From Pelobates cultripes (lineage: Eukaryota > Chordata > Amphibia > Anura > Pelobatidae), in assembly GCA_933207985.1 (NCBI GenBank), contig OW240913.1, positions 323,002,380 through 323,066,379 on the forward strand: 64,000 nt of DNA, given 5' to 3'. Position 1 is the first letter of the stretch, and each line of letters starts with the position of its first letter. The notes under the pieces were generated by a model. That model did not search any database. It was not told where the DNA came from and was given only the letters and a program-made list of their open reading frames with translations. Below are positions 46,731-61,800 of this stretch, piece after piece. A program made the translations under genes and the position numbers.

Positions 46731-49700
46731 TCCATCAAAAATGCTAAAGTCTTACTGGCCTTTTAACTAGTTGTCAGAATGTGTCAACTGTACCCCACAT
46801 AATGTTATAAATGTCTGTGGCATCGGGGTGTTAATTTTGGGCTTCCTCCAGTATAGAATCGAAAGTCACTGGTGTATGTCTAAGGCGTGTGCCCGGTATC
46901 ATGAAAACCTGGTATGTATGTATTAAAATAGGCACAAACTATGGTCTTGTTTATATCAGGTGTTGAGCATTTACAGATTGTTACATTAAGTATATTGTTG
47001 TAAAGCGCTGTGGAATTTGACGGCGCTCTATAAATATCATCATCATAATGTTGCTAGCATGGACCGCCATCTATTACATCATGATCCAATCAGGTAAAGT
47101 GAACACTGTATATATAGAAAATTTAGAATGAACTTGTAATTGGCTGCCCATTAATAGAAATACCTTTCTAAACTATTACTATCAGTGGGTTTAAAAAAAT
47201 AAAACAACCTAAGGTTATTAAAATCCTATTCAATCAAGGCACTTACTCAGTGTGATTTTATCCATGACTTTTGAGCTAGTCGTGGAAAGAGAGAGATTAA
47301 AGGTCCATATTTAAACCACTTAAATTACATTTCTCTTAAAATGTTTCTGTAATTTCCTACTTTTGTTCTTCCAACTTGCCTAGTTTTACCTCAAGATTTA
47401 TTCCAAGAAGTGAACATCTTTTATTTCTTTAATAAATTAACTTCTCTGCACAGTAGCAGGTCTAAGCCTTTTATTTAGAAAAAGGTCTACCAGTCAGCAG
47501 CTTTTGCCCTTACATTGGACATACCTGGCCCAAATCCTACATAATTGAGGTAAATGTACAAAACTAACTGAATGGCATGAAATGTTGAAAAAGGATAAGG
47601 AAGTCTGTACATCACAATGACCATTGATATCAAGAAAAACTTAAGTGGGTGTAGTGGGAAAAAGGGAAACATCCTTAAACCGCCAAAGGGAGATTTCTGG
47701 CTATAAGAGAGGACACAATTGATTGCTTCTAGATTTGTGGAGTGCTGGGAATTGTTCCTTCAGACAGTATTTATTTCATCATTTGCAATGTAGGCCCAAG
47801 CTGTGCCTAAATAAATTGAAGAGAGCATCAAATGGAAAAATTTAAGTTTACAGGGTATGGGGTAACTTTAATTAATTTACGAAGTCCAAACACCTCCACC
47901 AAGACAAGTACGCTAAACAAAGTGTGAACAGAAACTGATGTTTGAGATCTTCAGCAGGGTTCTCTAATAATCAGGTGGGGATACTAACCAGGATTTTGTT
48001 AGTTGGATAGATCTGGGTTGCTTAAGCTATATGTATGTGGATCATGAACAGATATAGCTTGGCACCATCAGGCCTCATACACAGCTGTGCACCTCCCTCC
48101 CCATTGCAGGAAAAAATCCATAACCAAAGAATTTCATGTTGAGAGTGGCTTTGTGGGTTCTTACTTCACTTGGTGGATACAATATTCCAAGTAATGGATT
48201 TTTGTGACCCTTAACCTCATTCAGATGAAAACTGCTTAGGAAGCAAACTGATAATCTAATAGAATATTAAAAGGGACACTCCAGTCAGCTAAACAAGTTA
48301 ATCTTATTAGCTTTACTTTAATCTTAACTCTGGTCATTTTTCTGTTTTCAGAAGTGTAACTCCGCTTCCTTAACCACCCCCTCTCACATTTCAACATGTT
48401 CCTTATTCATAGTCTCTGAAAGAAACACAAAAAATAGGGGATAATCTACTTAGCTAATGAAAAGCAGGAAAACATAGCATTTAACGGTCTAGCTAATAAA
48501 CCACTAATGTTGTATTCCCAAATGGCCACTCACATTCACTGAAGTTTTGTCTTTGATATAAATCCCCTCCAAGGGATACTTTGTATTCAGATCACCATGG
48601 GTTGGCTGAGGTACATATACTCAAAAGAAAAAATAAAATTGTAGTGCACAATAGTGTGTAATAAAATCTATTCACTTACATAAGTTAAAAGCAGGCGGAG
48701 TAGCTCTGAACCACCACCAGGGGTCCTACGCATTTCATCCGTGTATAGGACTTCCTTAGGGACTTTAGTAGTGTTCAATAACAATACTAAATAAATAAGA
48801 ATTCCCCCTTCCCCTAGTGTCCAAGAATCTTACAGGTATTCCGGTTTTGTCCCAAGCAATGTGAGATCACGCACGCCGTCCGATGACATACGTTCCGGTA
48901 TGCAATCTGAATACAAAGTGAAGATTGAACCCTATTTTTTGTTTATATATTTCGTGGAAGACAGGAGGAACATCTTATTTGCACTAATTGCACTTTTGGT
49001 TTGCGTACACACGTTTTGTTTTACCTGAAAGAAAGGTCCCTTTAGCAGCCAATGGAAATAGAGGCATGTCTTATCTAGTGTACGGACTCTCACAGCACAG
49101 ACTAAAATGCAGGCATGGCTACAGCCCATATGTGCTCCTCTCCCATGTTAATACATTCTCCTCCTGCCAGCCAGCCTCCCATATGTGGTTAAGTTCTAGT
49201 GTCTGATAGCTGTATTTGTAGTGTAACTTAGAAGGGGAAAATTCTTGGACAGGCATTGTGGGCATATCATCACAGAGATTCACCGGAGCATGGCCATGGG
49301 TGGCAAGTCTGGCTGAAATACAGGAAGCATGGAGATATGACAAGAGGAAAAGAATATCTGATAAAAGTAAAGATTAAGCAGGTACTTCTGAACCCTCATT
49401 TTTACACTATTTAGGGAAAGGATATGCATTTGCCTATACAGTTAATTTAATTTCTGGATATATATCCAGTAAATCTAAATAAAGTGAGGAAAATAAGACT
49501 CCAAATTTTGTGTAGTCCGTGCACAATTGCAACAATACTGTTAATTTTTGCAAAGGAACCCTCCAAAAAAAAAAAAAAAAAAAAACCAAAACATATATAG
49601 AGAGATTTTAATGAACATTTAGAAATGTTAATATGTAAGCAGACACCCACTACACTTTATGGCTGATCGGAAAGAAAATAGCTCAGAAGCATCCATTTTC

Positions 49701-50414
49701 TTATAAGAAAAAAAAATATATACGTACTGAACATTAAGGTGCAGTGTTACCACATTAAATATATTTGTCTCTTCAATATTATTGATGCTACGGGTTATTG
49801 ACTTGTTTTAAGTTTTGTACATGCCAGTGCTATATGTTAACATTTTATAAAGCAATAATTTTACTCCAGTTTTAAGTTACTATGGTTGGTGGTCACCTAG
49901 ATAGACAACTGTGGAAGAAGACTAACAGGGTTATTCACTAGTGAGAATTGGTGGGCATTCCTAGTAAATTACAACAGCCAAACTGGAGGAAAAGAAATCC
50001 CCAGGCTAGACCTGCTCCAAGTATGAATTGCTGACCATTCTCACGTTAATTAAACCTGTAAACCATTAAAATAGTTTTGCTTAAGCATAGACTAAAGCGT
50101 TTTTCTTTTGTTTTTAAGAATTCATTATTGGTAACTGTACAGTCATTTAAATACCCAGCTTTATCCGTATTGCTTCTATCGAAATCTGGGTAGTACGGAT
50201 CATGTCGAAAAAGTTCTTAAAGCCTATGTGAATCTAAACATAATATACTATCAAGTGTCATGTCACTGAAATAACTCTTCTTAATTTGGTGCATCTGACC
50301 TTACCATAATGAGGCAGCTGTTCTGCCGTGAAAACTATACGTTCCCCACTTAGCGAGTCCTGAGTGATAGCCCAACAATCATTCTACTAAAGCACATAAT
50401 TAAACAAGAGACAG
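46731..50414. other. intergenic region between the convergent PNO1 and PPP3R1 ends
   Basis: No gene is recognised. It holds the dispersed GTAAAGCGCTGTGGAATTTG motif near 47003, a TTAAAAGGGACACTCCAGTC T2-like end near 48268, and an inverted retroelement-terminus-like block near 48690-48900 with a degenerate hammerhead-like phrase. A long A run lies at 49566. Confidence 0.5.
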
Positions 50415-52439
50415 AATAACAAGTTTCATCTTTTTATTCATACAGTATGAAGACTTCTACTGTCCCTACAAGTTCTATTGCATGCAGAGGAAAACAAAAT
50501 TAAAACACTCAACATTAACAATTTTCCCCACACAAACTAGAAAAAAGAAAAACAAAAAACCCTAGAAAAAACCCAATAATGGAAAAAAAATCTTTGCTAT
50601 ATTTTTTTAAACGCCAGCCAAAATATGCACAAGCAAGAGAAGGAGAAAGCTTTTGCTAAAAAGTTTAACGAAACTTATGTACAAAAAAAAAAAAATTAAA
50701 TGGTTTCCCCTTGGAACAGAGCACATGGCAGCTGCGACTGAAAAGTGATGACCACTGGCTGGGTTAATATAAACCATGTACTGATCCAGAGGAAGAAAGT
50801 TACTTGTAGTGGAGACGGTTTGAACATTAACATGTACATGTACCAAAATTTGGCAACATTCCTTTTTTTTCCTTTTAATTATATAGAATGCAAATTATGT
50901 AAACAAGAGGAACATTTCAAAAATCGATCTACATGCAAAACTCTATGTCATGCAAGGACACCAAGCAACTGGATTTCTCTCGCACAGACAGAGCCCATGG
51001 TGTGCAGCACTCAGTTGAAGGAACAGCTATTGCAGGTAGATACTTTAATACCAGGTATAATAACCTGCCACTTTACATATATACCTCACAAAAAAAATGG
51101 ATATGATTCCAAAAGATTTACCCTTTTAATTAGCTTTTTTTCCTGTATTTTATATATTTTTTTTTTTATTTTCCAGCCAATAGTACCACAGCAGAAAAAA
51201 GTGACAGTTGCAGAAAATGTCTCGCTACTTTTAGATCACATAAAAAGGTGTCGAAATATGAGCACACAAAAACATAAAACCAAATTAGTGAATGAATAAA
51301 TTCCAGATAAAGGATAACAGTTTTCTTACAAAATAGACAAAAGAAAAAAAAAATCCTATCCTGTACCCAATATACATATGTAAATTGAAATATTACCAGT
51401 CAGGCTGCCTGCATTAAATTCATTTGGCATGGGGTGAGGGGAGAAGTAAAAAAAATAAAAATAAACTACTACACTGTTTAAGCTGAAAAGAAATTCAATG
51501 GTTCGATTATTAAAAAAAAAAAATCAAAAAAAAAAAAAATCAAGTCCATGTAATAAACGTCAAAATAGACAATTCAGCACTATTGGATAAGTAAATCAGT
51601 TTATGTAAATGGGCAGGTCCTACCAGTGTGCACCCATTTACAGAGATAAGAGTTTTAGACATTTGCTTCTGTAACTAGGCAAAGCAGAGCACAGGGCTTA
51701 AGCAGCTCTATGAGCACAAAAAGGGGATCTTTACTTGGCAGAAACATTTAACTACATTTCAAAAAGCAAGAGACACACACAGTCCCTGGCAATATATATC
51801 TTAACACATAAATTAAACATACAAATTTCCTGTGTGAAAAAAGAAAAAAAAATGAAATGTCAAGTAGATTAATAGGAAGCAACCGTGTTGATCAACCAGT
51901 TAATATACAAACATTTTAACAAATGAAAAAAAAAAAAGAAAAAAACATGCCTATTGATCGTATACATTCTCCTACTATATTATGAACTGCGTGAAATAAA
52001 AGTAAGGATTTATATTCATGTATTGAACGGCTTCTGTTCTGCTTGGCACTTTGTATACTAGTATTGTTTTTGTAGATTAAATTAAAGCCCACCTAATGAC
52101 TACATAGAAAGCTATATATATATTTCTTGTTATAAAAGATGAAAAAAAAAAACATAATAAATAAAAAGCCAACTCCCTTCCTTGGTTTTTTCCACAACAC
52201 CGATATGCCTTTCCCCGTCTTGCTGTCCTTCAGACTTTAAAGTGCTACACTGAGTTATTGAGAGATTAAAAAGTTCAATAACACTAAAGTTGGCTTCATG
52301 AGGCTCATGTTGGAAAATGTGGCTTCACAGAGAAAAATACTTCCATTTAAAAATACACAGAGAGCGTTGCTGGACGTCTTGAGCAGATCTTCAGAGATGG
52401 AGGGAAAAAAAGCAGAAGTGTTGGTACTGCTCTGAAGAG
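50415..52439 (-). other. PPP3R1 3' untranslated region
   Basis: From the stop codon at 52440 to the AATAAA at 50433-50438 there is about 2 kb without other genes, rich in T on the transcribed strand, with several ATTTA motifs. A 184-residue frame on the opposite strand (50745-51299) is incidental. Confidence 0.6.
50433..50438 (-). terminator. candidate PPP3R1 poly(A) signal
   Basis: AATAAA on the minus strand about 2 kb after the stop codon, at the end of an AT-rich untranslated stretch. Confidence 0.6.
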
Positions 52440-52487
52440 TCACACATCTACCACCATCTTTTTGTGGATATCTAGACCTCCTACGAC
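52440..52487 (-). CDS. PPP3R1: PPP3R1 coding exon 6 (last)
   Basis: Encodes [15 protein letters not shown] and TGA at 52440-52442. Acceptor TATAG. Confidence 0.97.
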   Translation of the reverse strand, partial: VVGGLDIHKKMVVDV

Positions 52488-55400
52488 CTATAACAGATGA
52501 CACATGAAAAAGGTTCAAATGGAAGTCACGTCTCAGTATAATATTTATATTTGAGTATTATTATGATCAAAAAGCAGGCGAACATAACATTAATGTATCA
52601 CTTCAGACTAGCTGGATAAAAGGAGTGCCATCATATCATTTTGAGGAAGAACAAATTGTTCACATTTACAACTACTGATTCCCTAAATAGGACATGCAAG
52701 ACCACTTTGATGAGGACTAATTTCAGCAGTTTATAAAAGTGATTCTGTTCTACCACTAGAGGTGACACTGAATATAACCTCTTGTAATATTGCTGAGATA
52801 TTCCACTCCGAATGTAACCAACATGCTTTAATTGGAGATGACATTTATCTGCATATGGCTAAGGAAGTGTTGAAACCATAATATACTTACAAATGCTATT
52901 GTTATGGAGGCTCCGTCATTTCCCCCACCCCGAAAAAAAAAACCGAGTCATATAGATCTCACATTGACTGGGTCACTGAAATTCCAATGCATTCCATTCT
53001 AATTTGCTTATGTATTTTACAAAAAAAAATGCCCTCAGCAACACATTCAGGTAGTTTATAAAGCCATTAACGAGAAAGGCCAACATTTCCTACCTACTTG
53101 TAGAAACGCTGCCCTTTCATTTTGATGACCGAGTAAACCACCTGCATTTATTGCGGAGTGCCGAGGACCTTTACTTTTTTGTTTGCTCATTATTGTGGAT
53201 CCAGGTGGACAGAAACCACACCTACTAGCAAGAGCACCAAAATTTGGAATTTAGAGAGTACCTGCAATACATTACTTACTGACTAATACTTGACAAAGGG
53301 CACCGCTACTTTGATCAATTCTTATTTCACTAGTGAAAGCTGTATGGGAAAAATGCATGGTCTATGGAGGTCTCGTAGGATCCTTGATAGATCCCAGTAT
53401 TGCACAAGAGTGTACAGCATTGACATGGGCTTAATCTGGCAGATTAAGTACCAGGAGCTGAAGAGGGCAGAACAAATGAAGATGGCAGTGACCATGAGTG
53501 ACAGCTCATGTTACCGGTAAGTAAAATCTACCTTCCCCCTGCTGCCCCAGGTCAACGCACTGCAAGAGGTGAAGTCACCATTTACGGTCTTAAAATATTT
53601 TACAAAAGACCCAAGTAGGTGACAGAGCTGAATTGAACAGAAAATATTTCACATCCTGAACAGTGTGTAGTATATCCTAAGCAACAAAATTAAAGTAGGT
53701 TATCAAAGATGATAGGATATGCAGTGTGCACCTTAACCGAGGGAGCTAAAACACCAAGACTCCACGAACCATTACCAATACAATAGACTGCAATAATTAG
53801 CTAAAGTACATGTAAATCCATGTCACTTGAATATATTATACAGTGTACCAAGGACCCTCCAAGCTTGCTGTGGCGCCTAAATAATGGAGTTCCTATTTAT
53901 TTACCTACCCCAAAAAAACATGCACAGCATGTGTTAATGGCATTGCAGCTCAGTGTTCTGAGATTTACACAGCCTACAATAAAACTAGCTGTATTTAACT
54001 TAAAGGACACCCCTACCTTTAGTTTATGACAGGATCCCTCAGCCATATACAAGCAACTTTGGTCAGGCAGTGTTTGAATCAGGAAAAACCATATAGACTA
54101 TCCATTTTCACTTATTGCACGTAAGCAGGGAAGACCATATAAACAGTTTTTTTTTTTTAACTTTTTTCAGGGAATACCATAGAGACTTTTCAATGAATGA
54201 AATCAGGAAAGACCATAGAGACTAACAGTTTCAAAACACTGACTAAAGGCACTGTGGCTGAAGGTTCCTCATATAGTAAACATTAGGAATGAGCACCTCA
54301 TTTTCTACATATACATCATTTAAAAAAAAAAAAATACTTGATGAAAGGATGATTATTTCGTTGTATGAATGAATTTAAGCACATCTAGGTATAAACTTGG
54401 GATTTCAGTAAAGTTGCAGATTTTTTGTTCCACTATACTTTCAATAAACAGTGACCGAATGAATAATCCCTTAAATTGAATATTTTGCTTCACAACCCAA
54501 TTTTGTAGCCAATACTTACAGCACAGAATTCTTCAAAAGATATCCTCCCATCGCCATCTTTATCTGCATTGATAATAGTTTTGTCTACTATTTGCTGTAA
54601 CTGCGTATCCTTGAGATTGTTTCCAACCATCATCTTCAGAACCTGGAAAAGCTCACCATTTGAGATATAGCCATCCTTGTCCATGTCATATATACGAAAA
54701 GCAACTATAAAAAAAAAAAAAAAGAAAATATATATATATATACAAAGGAAACGTGTTACCACATATCAATTTATCCATACTACAATGTGACATTATTACT
54801 TTTAGTATTTTATTATTTATATAGCACCACCAAATTCCATAGCGCTGTACAATGGGGCGACATGCCAATGTTCAGAGTTCAGAAATGATCAGCTTCTTTT
54901 TTGAAAAAAATATTCACATAAGCATAGGATCACACTTAGGCACTTACACTGGGGTAAAAAATAGATGTGCCAAGGAAAAAGTGGTTGGTACCTTATTAAG
55001 TGTGTGTTCTATTAGGCAATAAGAACTGGCCTGTTTAATAAACTAGAGGTGGACAATCCAAAGCTTAAAAATCATGATCTATAATGTGCGCTCTCAAAAA
55101 TAAACCTTGTGCTAAACTCTTATAAACAAACAAATAGAGGGGATAAACATTGCATGCACCCAGACATTTTAAGGGACAGATCTGTAAATCAGGATCCTGC
55201 AGGGGGTGAAAACAAAAAAAAAAAAAAAAATACAAAAAACACTTACATCTCAATTTCTGTTCTTTATCTCCCTTGACACTGAATTGTGACACGCCTTCAA
55301 TAAATTCTGGATTTCAGGGAAAAAAAACAAAAAACACTTTACATATAACCCTAAAGTTTAGTTTATGTTTCATATTTGTACACTGACCCCCCCCCCCCCA

Positions 55401-58400
55401 AAAAAAACCTTTATATCTTTTCCACCTCTTGAAAATCCACCCCTATCTCAGAACACTCATTGTTCTTAACCAACATTTAATAGCTAGGATATTCTAGCAA
55501 TACACGTTCAGAGGAAAGCCTGAATATGGATGAGCAGTATCTCAATACATGATCGGAGGGGACAGCAACAGCACAACAATAAGCATAACAAAAAAAAGAG
55601 AGAACAGCAGGTAACAAAATATTCAAATGTATCCCAAAAAGCCATGACTCTACAGAAAGTAACGCTACAATAAAGTGGCTATTAAAAACTGAAAGCCCAA
55701 ATATTTTTTTCATGAAGAAAGTCTGCAATCAGAGCCTTGCACTTCAAGTCACTGTCATTAAAACAGCAATTTACAATACTCCTACTGGTGCACTCCCACT
55801 ATACAGTTGGCTATTCCAGCAGGTGTCTAGACAAAAGATACTACACAAGAACTCACTGAAAGAGTATTGAAACACCTTAACGTGGCTAAGAAAACCAAAC
55901 AAAAAAATACCATGCTGGCTTTAAATGGGTGGCCTTACTTATACGTGTTAAAGGCCAACTCCAGGCCATATAAAAATTAATCACAATGAAATTATGGTGT
56001 GGGGAGGTTCCAGTCAGTTTTACCTTAAGGGGTTAAGGAATAGTTCCATCCCAAAAGAAGGGCACCAAATGCGCTTCAGAAATATTTCCTTTCTTGGTAG
56101 AAAGCTTCAATCAGGAAGAATATTTATACAGCAATTGCGGATAGATTTATACACAAGCTGCGCATGGGCGAGCTACATTGTGTACCATCTATAATGCATG
56201 TTTTTACTGGTCACAAATGAGAAATTCTTTATAAAAAATAAATGTGGGTCACAGTTGTTCTAATATGGAAGAACTCGCTATAGAAACCTACTTCTATTTT
56301 GACAAATGTGCCAAAAAAGGACTCCACAATAATAGCGAAAAACAAATTTACATAAATTAGAGACTAATTTTGCCTCAGTACACGAGGGAGCGCAAGATGT
56401 TTTGGGGATCATCTATAATCTAGTGCATGCGCAAATGTGCAATTTATGCACCTCACAAAGAGATCGGCATCAGCCATCTGGAGTGACAATAGTGCTTTTT
56501 TGCCCAAAACACCTGGTCAAACGGTGGCCTTTCAATGAAATGCAAACTTTACAAGCTTCCCAGAAGGATTAAATATTTATGAACAAACCCAAAAATGACA
56601 CTGCCATTTTAAAGTCTATAAAACAATCCACTTTCCTTGTTCATAAAAGTAATTTCACAGAGTGAAGATGTTTTCAAATGTGTTAGGTGGGCAGTAGATA
56701 CAAACAAATTGATTTTCTATTTGCAATATGGATTACACAGAAAACATATCAGGGAAGTAAGAAATTACTTAACATAGTAAACTGCATATATTTCCCCCAA
56801 TCCATGCATCTACTCCCTTGTTTGAAGCACAAAAATGACGTAATTGTATTGCCGTGTGTGAAATTTCAGGGAACATACGAAACTTCGAACTATATTTTAC
56901 ATTGTAAAGAGATTATATACTTCCAATGGGTCGGTTAACCCTCTCGCCATGGGCAAGTAGAAACGGTGACGTGCTTGGATGGGGGCTAACTCTACCAAAG
57001 ACACATGCAACATGTAGCTTCGAAACCGAGAAAAGCCGACAGCAGCTTTGTTCCTGGGACAGAACTATCTCCAGCTGCCTCATGTCATAGATCTGGAGAG
57101 ACTTTGATTAGAAGGCACATGAGAAAGACATTGGGTTGAATGTGAAAGATTTGATTGTTGGGGCGGAGGAAGGGGGGGGTGAGAGAATTTATACTCTAGA
57201 CTCAAAAGTTAAATGTTGTCCAGATCAATAAGCAATATTTCATGTGTATCATGGTGGTATTTAATTTACACATGCATACACATTTTAAATGATAAATCAT
57301 TTACCCTCACCTCAGTAAGTACACTGTTTTAAAGCGAATATCAAAAGTTGTCAAAAAAAAAGCCAATGTTAAGCAAAATCTACATTTTTTTTATCTGCTT
57401 GCTGGATGCTGAATACAGCATTGTGGATTGGAAAATGAAAGTCTATGCTTTTTTAAAATCATGAATCTGGACATAAACTAACAAAAAGCCTTTTAAAAAA
57501 AAAAAAAAACAATTCGAGATCAGAAAGGTAATTTAAGGTGCATTTAGTTTCCATACTATCAAATATTACTAGCAGATGAATAACTGCAAGCATTACAGGG
57601 TCAAGTGAATAAATGGCTGTCAAAAAAACAAAACCAAATTACCTTTTTGATAGGGCAAATAAATCTGTCTACAGACTTTTGCATTTACTGAACTGTAAGT
57701 ACCATCTAGCTTTAATATCTATTTTTATATTTTTTAAATTGGAGGTCTCTGAAATTTCTTACCTTTAAAATCTACCTCTCCATTCCCATCAGTATCAAAT
57801 ATGTCTATTACCCGTTGGACAAGGGGGTTCTGCTGCAGCTCTGGTAATGACATAAATTCCTCCACACTTAGAGATCCAGAGTTGTCTAAATCAAGTTTCT
57901 TGAAGCGCTTCCCAAGTCTTTTGATTTCATCTGCATCAACTAGAAGGAAAAAAAAATTAAATTAAATGTGTTACTGTCTAAGTACCTGTAAGGAACAGGA
58001 ATGAAAAATAATTATCTTTCAAGAGTTTTTCGTTTTGACAGGTCGTACCGCTAAATTCCCGAATAAAACATGAAAGGGTTTAGTCCAATTACCAGTTTTT
58101 CTGCCAGTTCCTGCCATAACTGTGAAGTCTGTGGCTCACTTAGAACTATGCCGATTCCTATTCTAAGCAGTAAAGCGCTGCTAAAGCTTAGTTAATACCA
58201 TACGATCACATGACGTAATTAATGTGGACAAGCTAAGCAGATCATCGGTCACTTTACAGCCACACAGTTGGGGAGCAAAGAATGAGAAGAATGAGCAGGT
58301 TTTTACATTGCATTATATTCCTGAAACTACAAAGGAAAGTTTATACTTTCATTTTAATTCATATTGCAAATTTGGACTCATTGGTGATCTCAAATGATTG

Positions 58401-58821
58401 TAACTCATCATATCCAACAGGGTTCTAGAACCAAAAGATTCCTGATGATCCATGCAATAGCCACCCTCCCCCCACCTTTAACCCTCTCTGTGCCAAGAAT
58501 CTGCTCTGCATACTGCAAAGCAATGCTTTGCTCACACTGCTGGAGTTGAAATTATTATTGTACATGTGAGGGTCTGTGTGGGTTTACAAATATAAAGTTT
58601 AATTTGAAGGGTGTGTTCGTGTGTTCTAGATACCCACTGCAAATTATTTCATATATGTATTTCTTTTGAAGGGGAGTATCCAGATGATAAAGAGAGAGGG
58701 GGTGTGTGTACACTAACTCACTCTCTCAATAATCTAGATACCCCCTTTAAATTAAAATTTATATTTATGAACCCACACAGAGAGTTTAAATAGTCATACA
58801 TACCTCTTAATTTATCTAGAG

Positions 58822-58892
<71 letters not shown>

Positions 58893-61800
58893 TACTTTAC
58901 AGCTAACTGCATTTAAAAACAAAATAAATACAATAAAAAGATGGGGGTTAGGGGATTTTCTAATCAAAAACTATCAATGTATCTAAAATGTATTGTAAAT
59001 ATAATGGTATTAACAAATTACTCCAAACATCATAGCCACTTAAGTGATTTGAAGTGGTCATGGTGCCTGCAGTCAATATGTAAAACATTTTGCTATGAAG
59101 CATTGCACATACACAGAGGTTAACCCCTCTGCTGCTGTAGGTGTAATTGCATTGCTGGCAGTGTCATTAAAGGTGTCAGCCAACCCAGAAGTAGAGTTCA
59201 AGCCTGGCTAATGTCAATTCTGTGCAACATTCATTGCACAGAACATTGGTCACTGGCCAAAAGTGGTCAGCTGACCGTCTGCTCAATGAACAGGAATAGC
59301 CGCTGTTTCTGGCTCCTGCAGCTCTGTGGAAGTTGGAAGCATGTCACCAGATCACCAAGGAGTCCCGGTAAAGGGGCAAACCGTTAAATGGTTTACCGCA
59401 TTAACTTGGAACCAGTCAGGGTACTCCTGGTATCCTTGCCACTAGGCGTCAGATTTCATAAAACAAAGTTCTTGTATTTATTTTTTCCTCCCAGAGTGTT
59501 TAACCAAAAAAAAAAAAAGTTGTACACTATTTTGTACACTAAAAGCAACTAATAAAAACGATGGGGAATTGCATTGTAGTTTCCCTTATTAATCCAAGGT
59601 CCAATAAGTACACAGAAGAGGGAAAAGGACTAAAAGGAGAGAAAGAGGAAACTATCATAAAAAAAATGAAACAAAATAAAATAACTACCAATCAGATTTG
59701 GTACATTTCTGAAGAAAATCGATTATATTAACTTAAATGTCAAACTCCCCTTTCCCCCAATACTGCTTGTAAAGGATAAATAAATGAAAATATATATATA
59801 TCTTCCCTGTCAGAATCTGCAGGTTTTCAAGTACACACAGTAAGCCCATCACCCTCTATTGTTGAAGTCAAACATCTGTAAATAATTGACACTGACCAAA
59901 GTGCTATAACATACTATATGCCTAGGGTGGTCACAATTGGATCTATAGGTATTGTATAATTAAAAGTACCATGATTTGTAGATCACTCTACAACATTTTG
60001 GGTACTTTTCTTTGGCCACATTGGCAAAATGTGATTGAGTTTCTTACTTTAGGAGCGGACAGAAACTCAACATCCTGAGTAACTGCACAAAGCCACCCTG
60101 ATATGCCAAGATGCCAGCAGTATCAGTCTGCACCACAAGGTTCTGAAGCCCGTTAAGCGGAATAATGCACAGTGTAGAGTTTGAACATTTTGAAAAATAC
60201 AAACTGAAGAGATTATTGTCTCATGTAGAATGAGATTTTGTGAAATTAGGGAAATGGTTGCAGAATAGAATGTGACAGCAGAAGCTCTACCAACTGCCTT
60301 ACCAGTGGACACAAGAGCACAAGACTGATGTGGAATCTGTTAGGTCAAGAAGAGAAATAGCAGCAGCAAAGAGGAACAGCATCATCTAAGTATCTCCCCA
60401 ACTACTTGCTCCTCATATGCTACCATATAAGCAGATAGGTCAAAAGGGAGGGGGGTCTTTGAAAAGACAATAAATGTAAGGACCGAACATATGTCAGAGA
60501 ACTTATACTGCACTTCAACCAGATATAGGACACTCTGCCTCGGCCTGCTGCAAGGATTCCAGCAGAGTCTGCATAGTACTGGACCACCCAAGTTCCCTTC
60601 TTTTGGAGGGACTAGCTTTGTACAATTCAAATTGCTCTATTGTAGTTTTCGATCTATACTTGTTAGTCCACTTGGGAGTGAATGAAATTATAATACATAT
60701 AGTCACTACATCTTTTAACATAGCTTGACATAAACTAGGCCTGTTCCTTGCAAAACATTTGTAAACAGTTTGACATATTATGGTCAGATGGTGCCTGTTA
60801 AATCCTGGCACCATAACCACTATATCCCTCTGTAAAAAAGAAACACTGTTGCCTACATCAACACTCCTTTTGATTCATAACCACAGTGCAAAAGTCAAAG
60901 AAGCATGGCATCTATTTCTATCCCTTGGCTCACATTACAGAGGCGATGCCCTTGAGATATACATAGAAGCTTGTAGTCCATCATGCAAAAACAAAAAAGG
61001 GAAATGCAATTTTTTCAACTCTGTTAGATGTGATAAGGCCTCAAACAGTTTTTAAAACGAAAAAGATCTGCACCACAAAACGTACTGAATTTTACAGTAA
61101 ATGTGTTAAGGTAGGATCTATGACTGAAAAATGCAGAGAAACCGTATTGAAATGTCTTATTTACAAAGTCATAGCTTTCCTGGATATGCATCCTATATTT
61201 TTATTCACAGAGTGAAGTATGTACTATGGGAAAATAAAGCCATTGAGTGGTTCTGGACAAAGTGCACATGTGAATAGAACTCCCATATCACTTAGAAGTT
61301 GTGATATTGAGGTTTCATATATTTAAAGGATGGCTTGTCAGAGCATTGTATACTTTAAATCACCAGCAAGATGCTCCCAGTTGCCAGTCTGTTCTTTTTA
61401 TCTGCAGTCCTTTCCAGCAATCACTGCCGTTCAAGCTTGAGCCTAGTCAGTGCATGCAAACTGCACCCAACTCAACTCTGATGATATAATCTTCATAAAT
61501 CTTAGCAAGATTGGATAAAATGCTTGCCTACATGAAGAATTTGATTGGGCACACCCTACTGTACGAGGAGCATTGGATTGGACAATAATCGAGGAAGTAT
61601 CACCTCCAGAATAATGTTGCAGTAGAAGGAGTGAGTAAAGGGTGGTGGGGGGGCTAAATCTAAATATGGATTATGACACTATAGAGTTAGAAATACATGT
61701 TTGTATCCCTAATGCGGACATGTCCATTTAAAGTATCGACTGCAAAAATATTTTTATATACTGAAAGCAGGGCTTAAAGTTACTTTGGTCTGGCTTTATG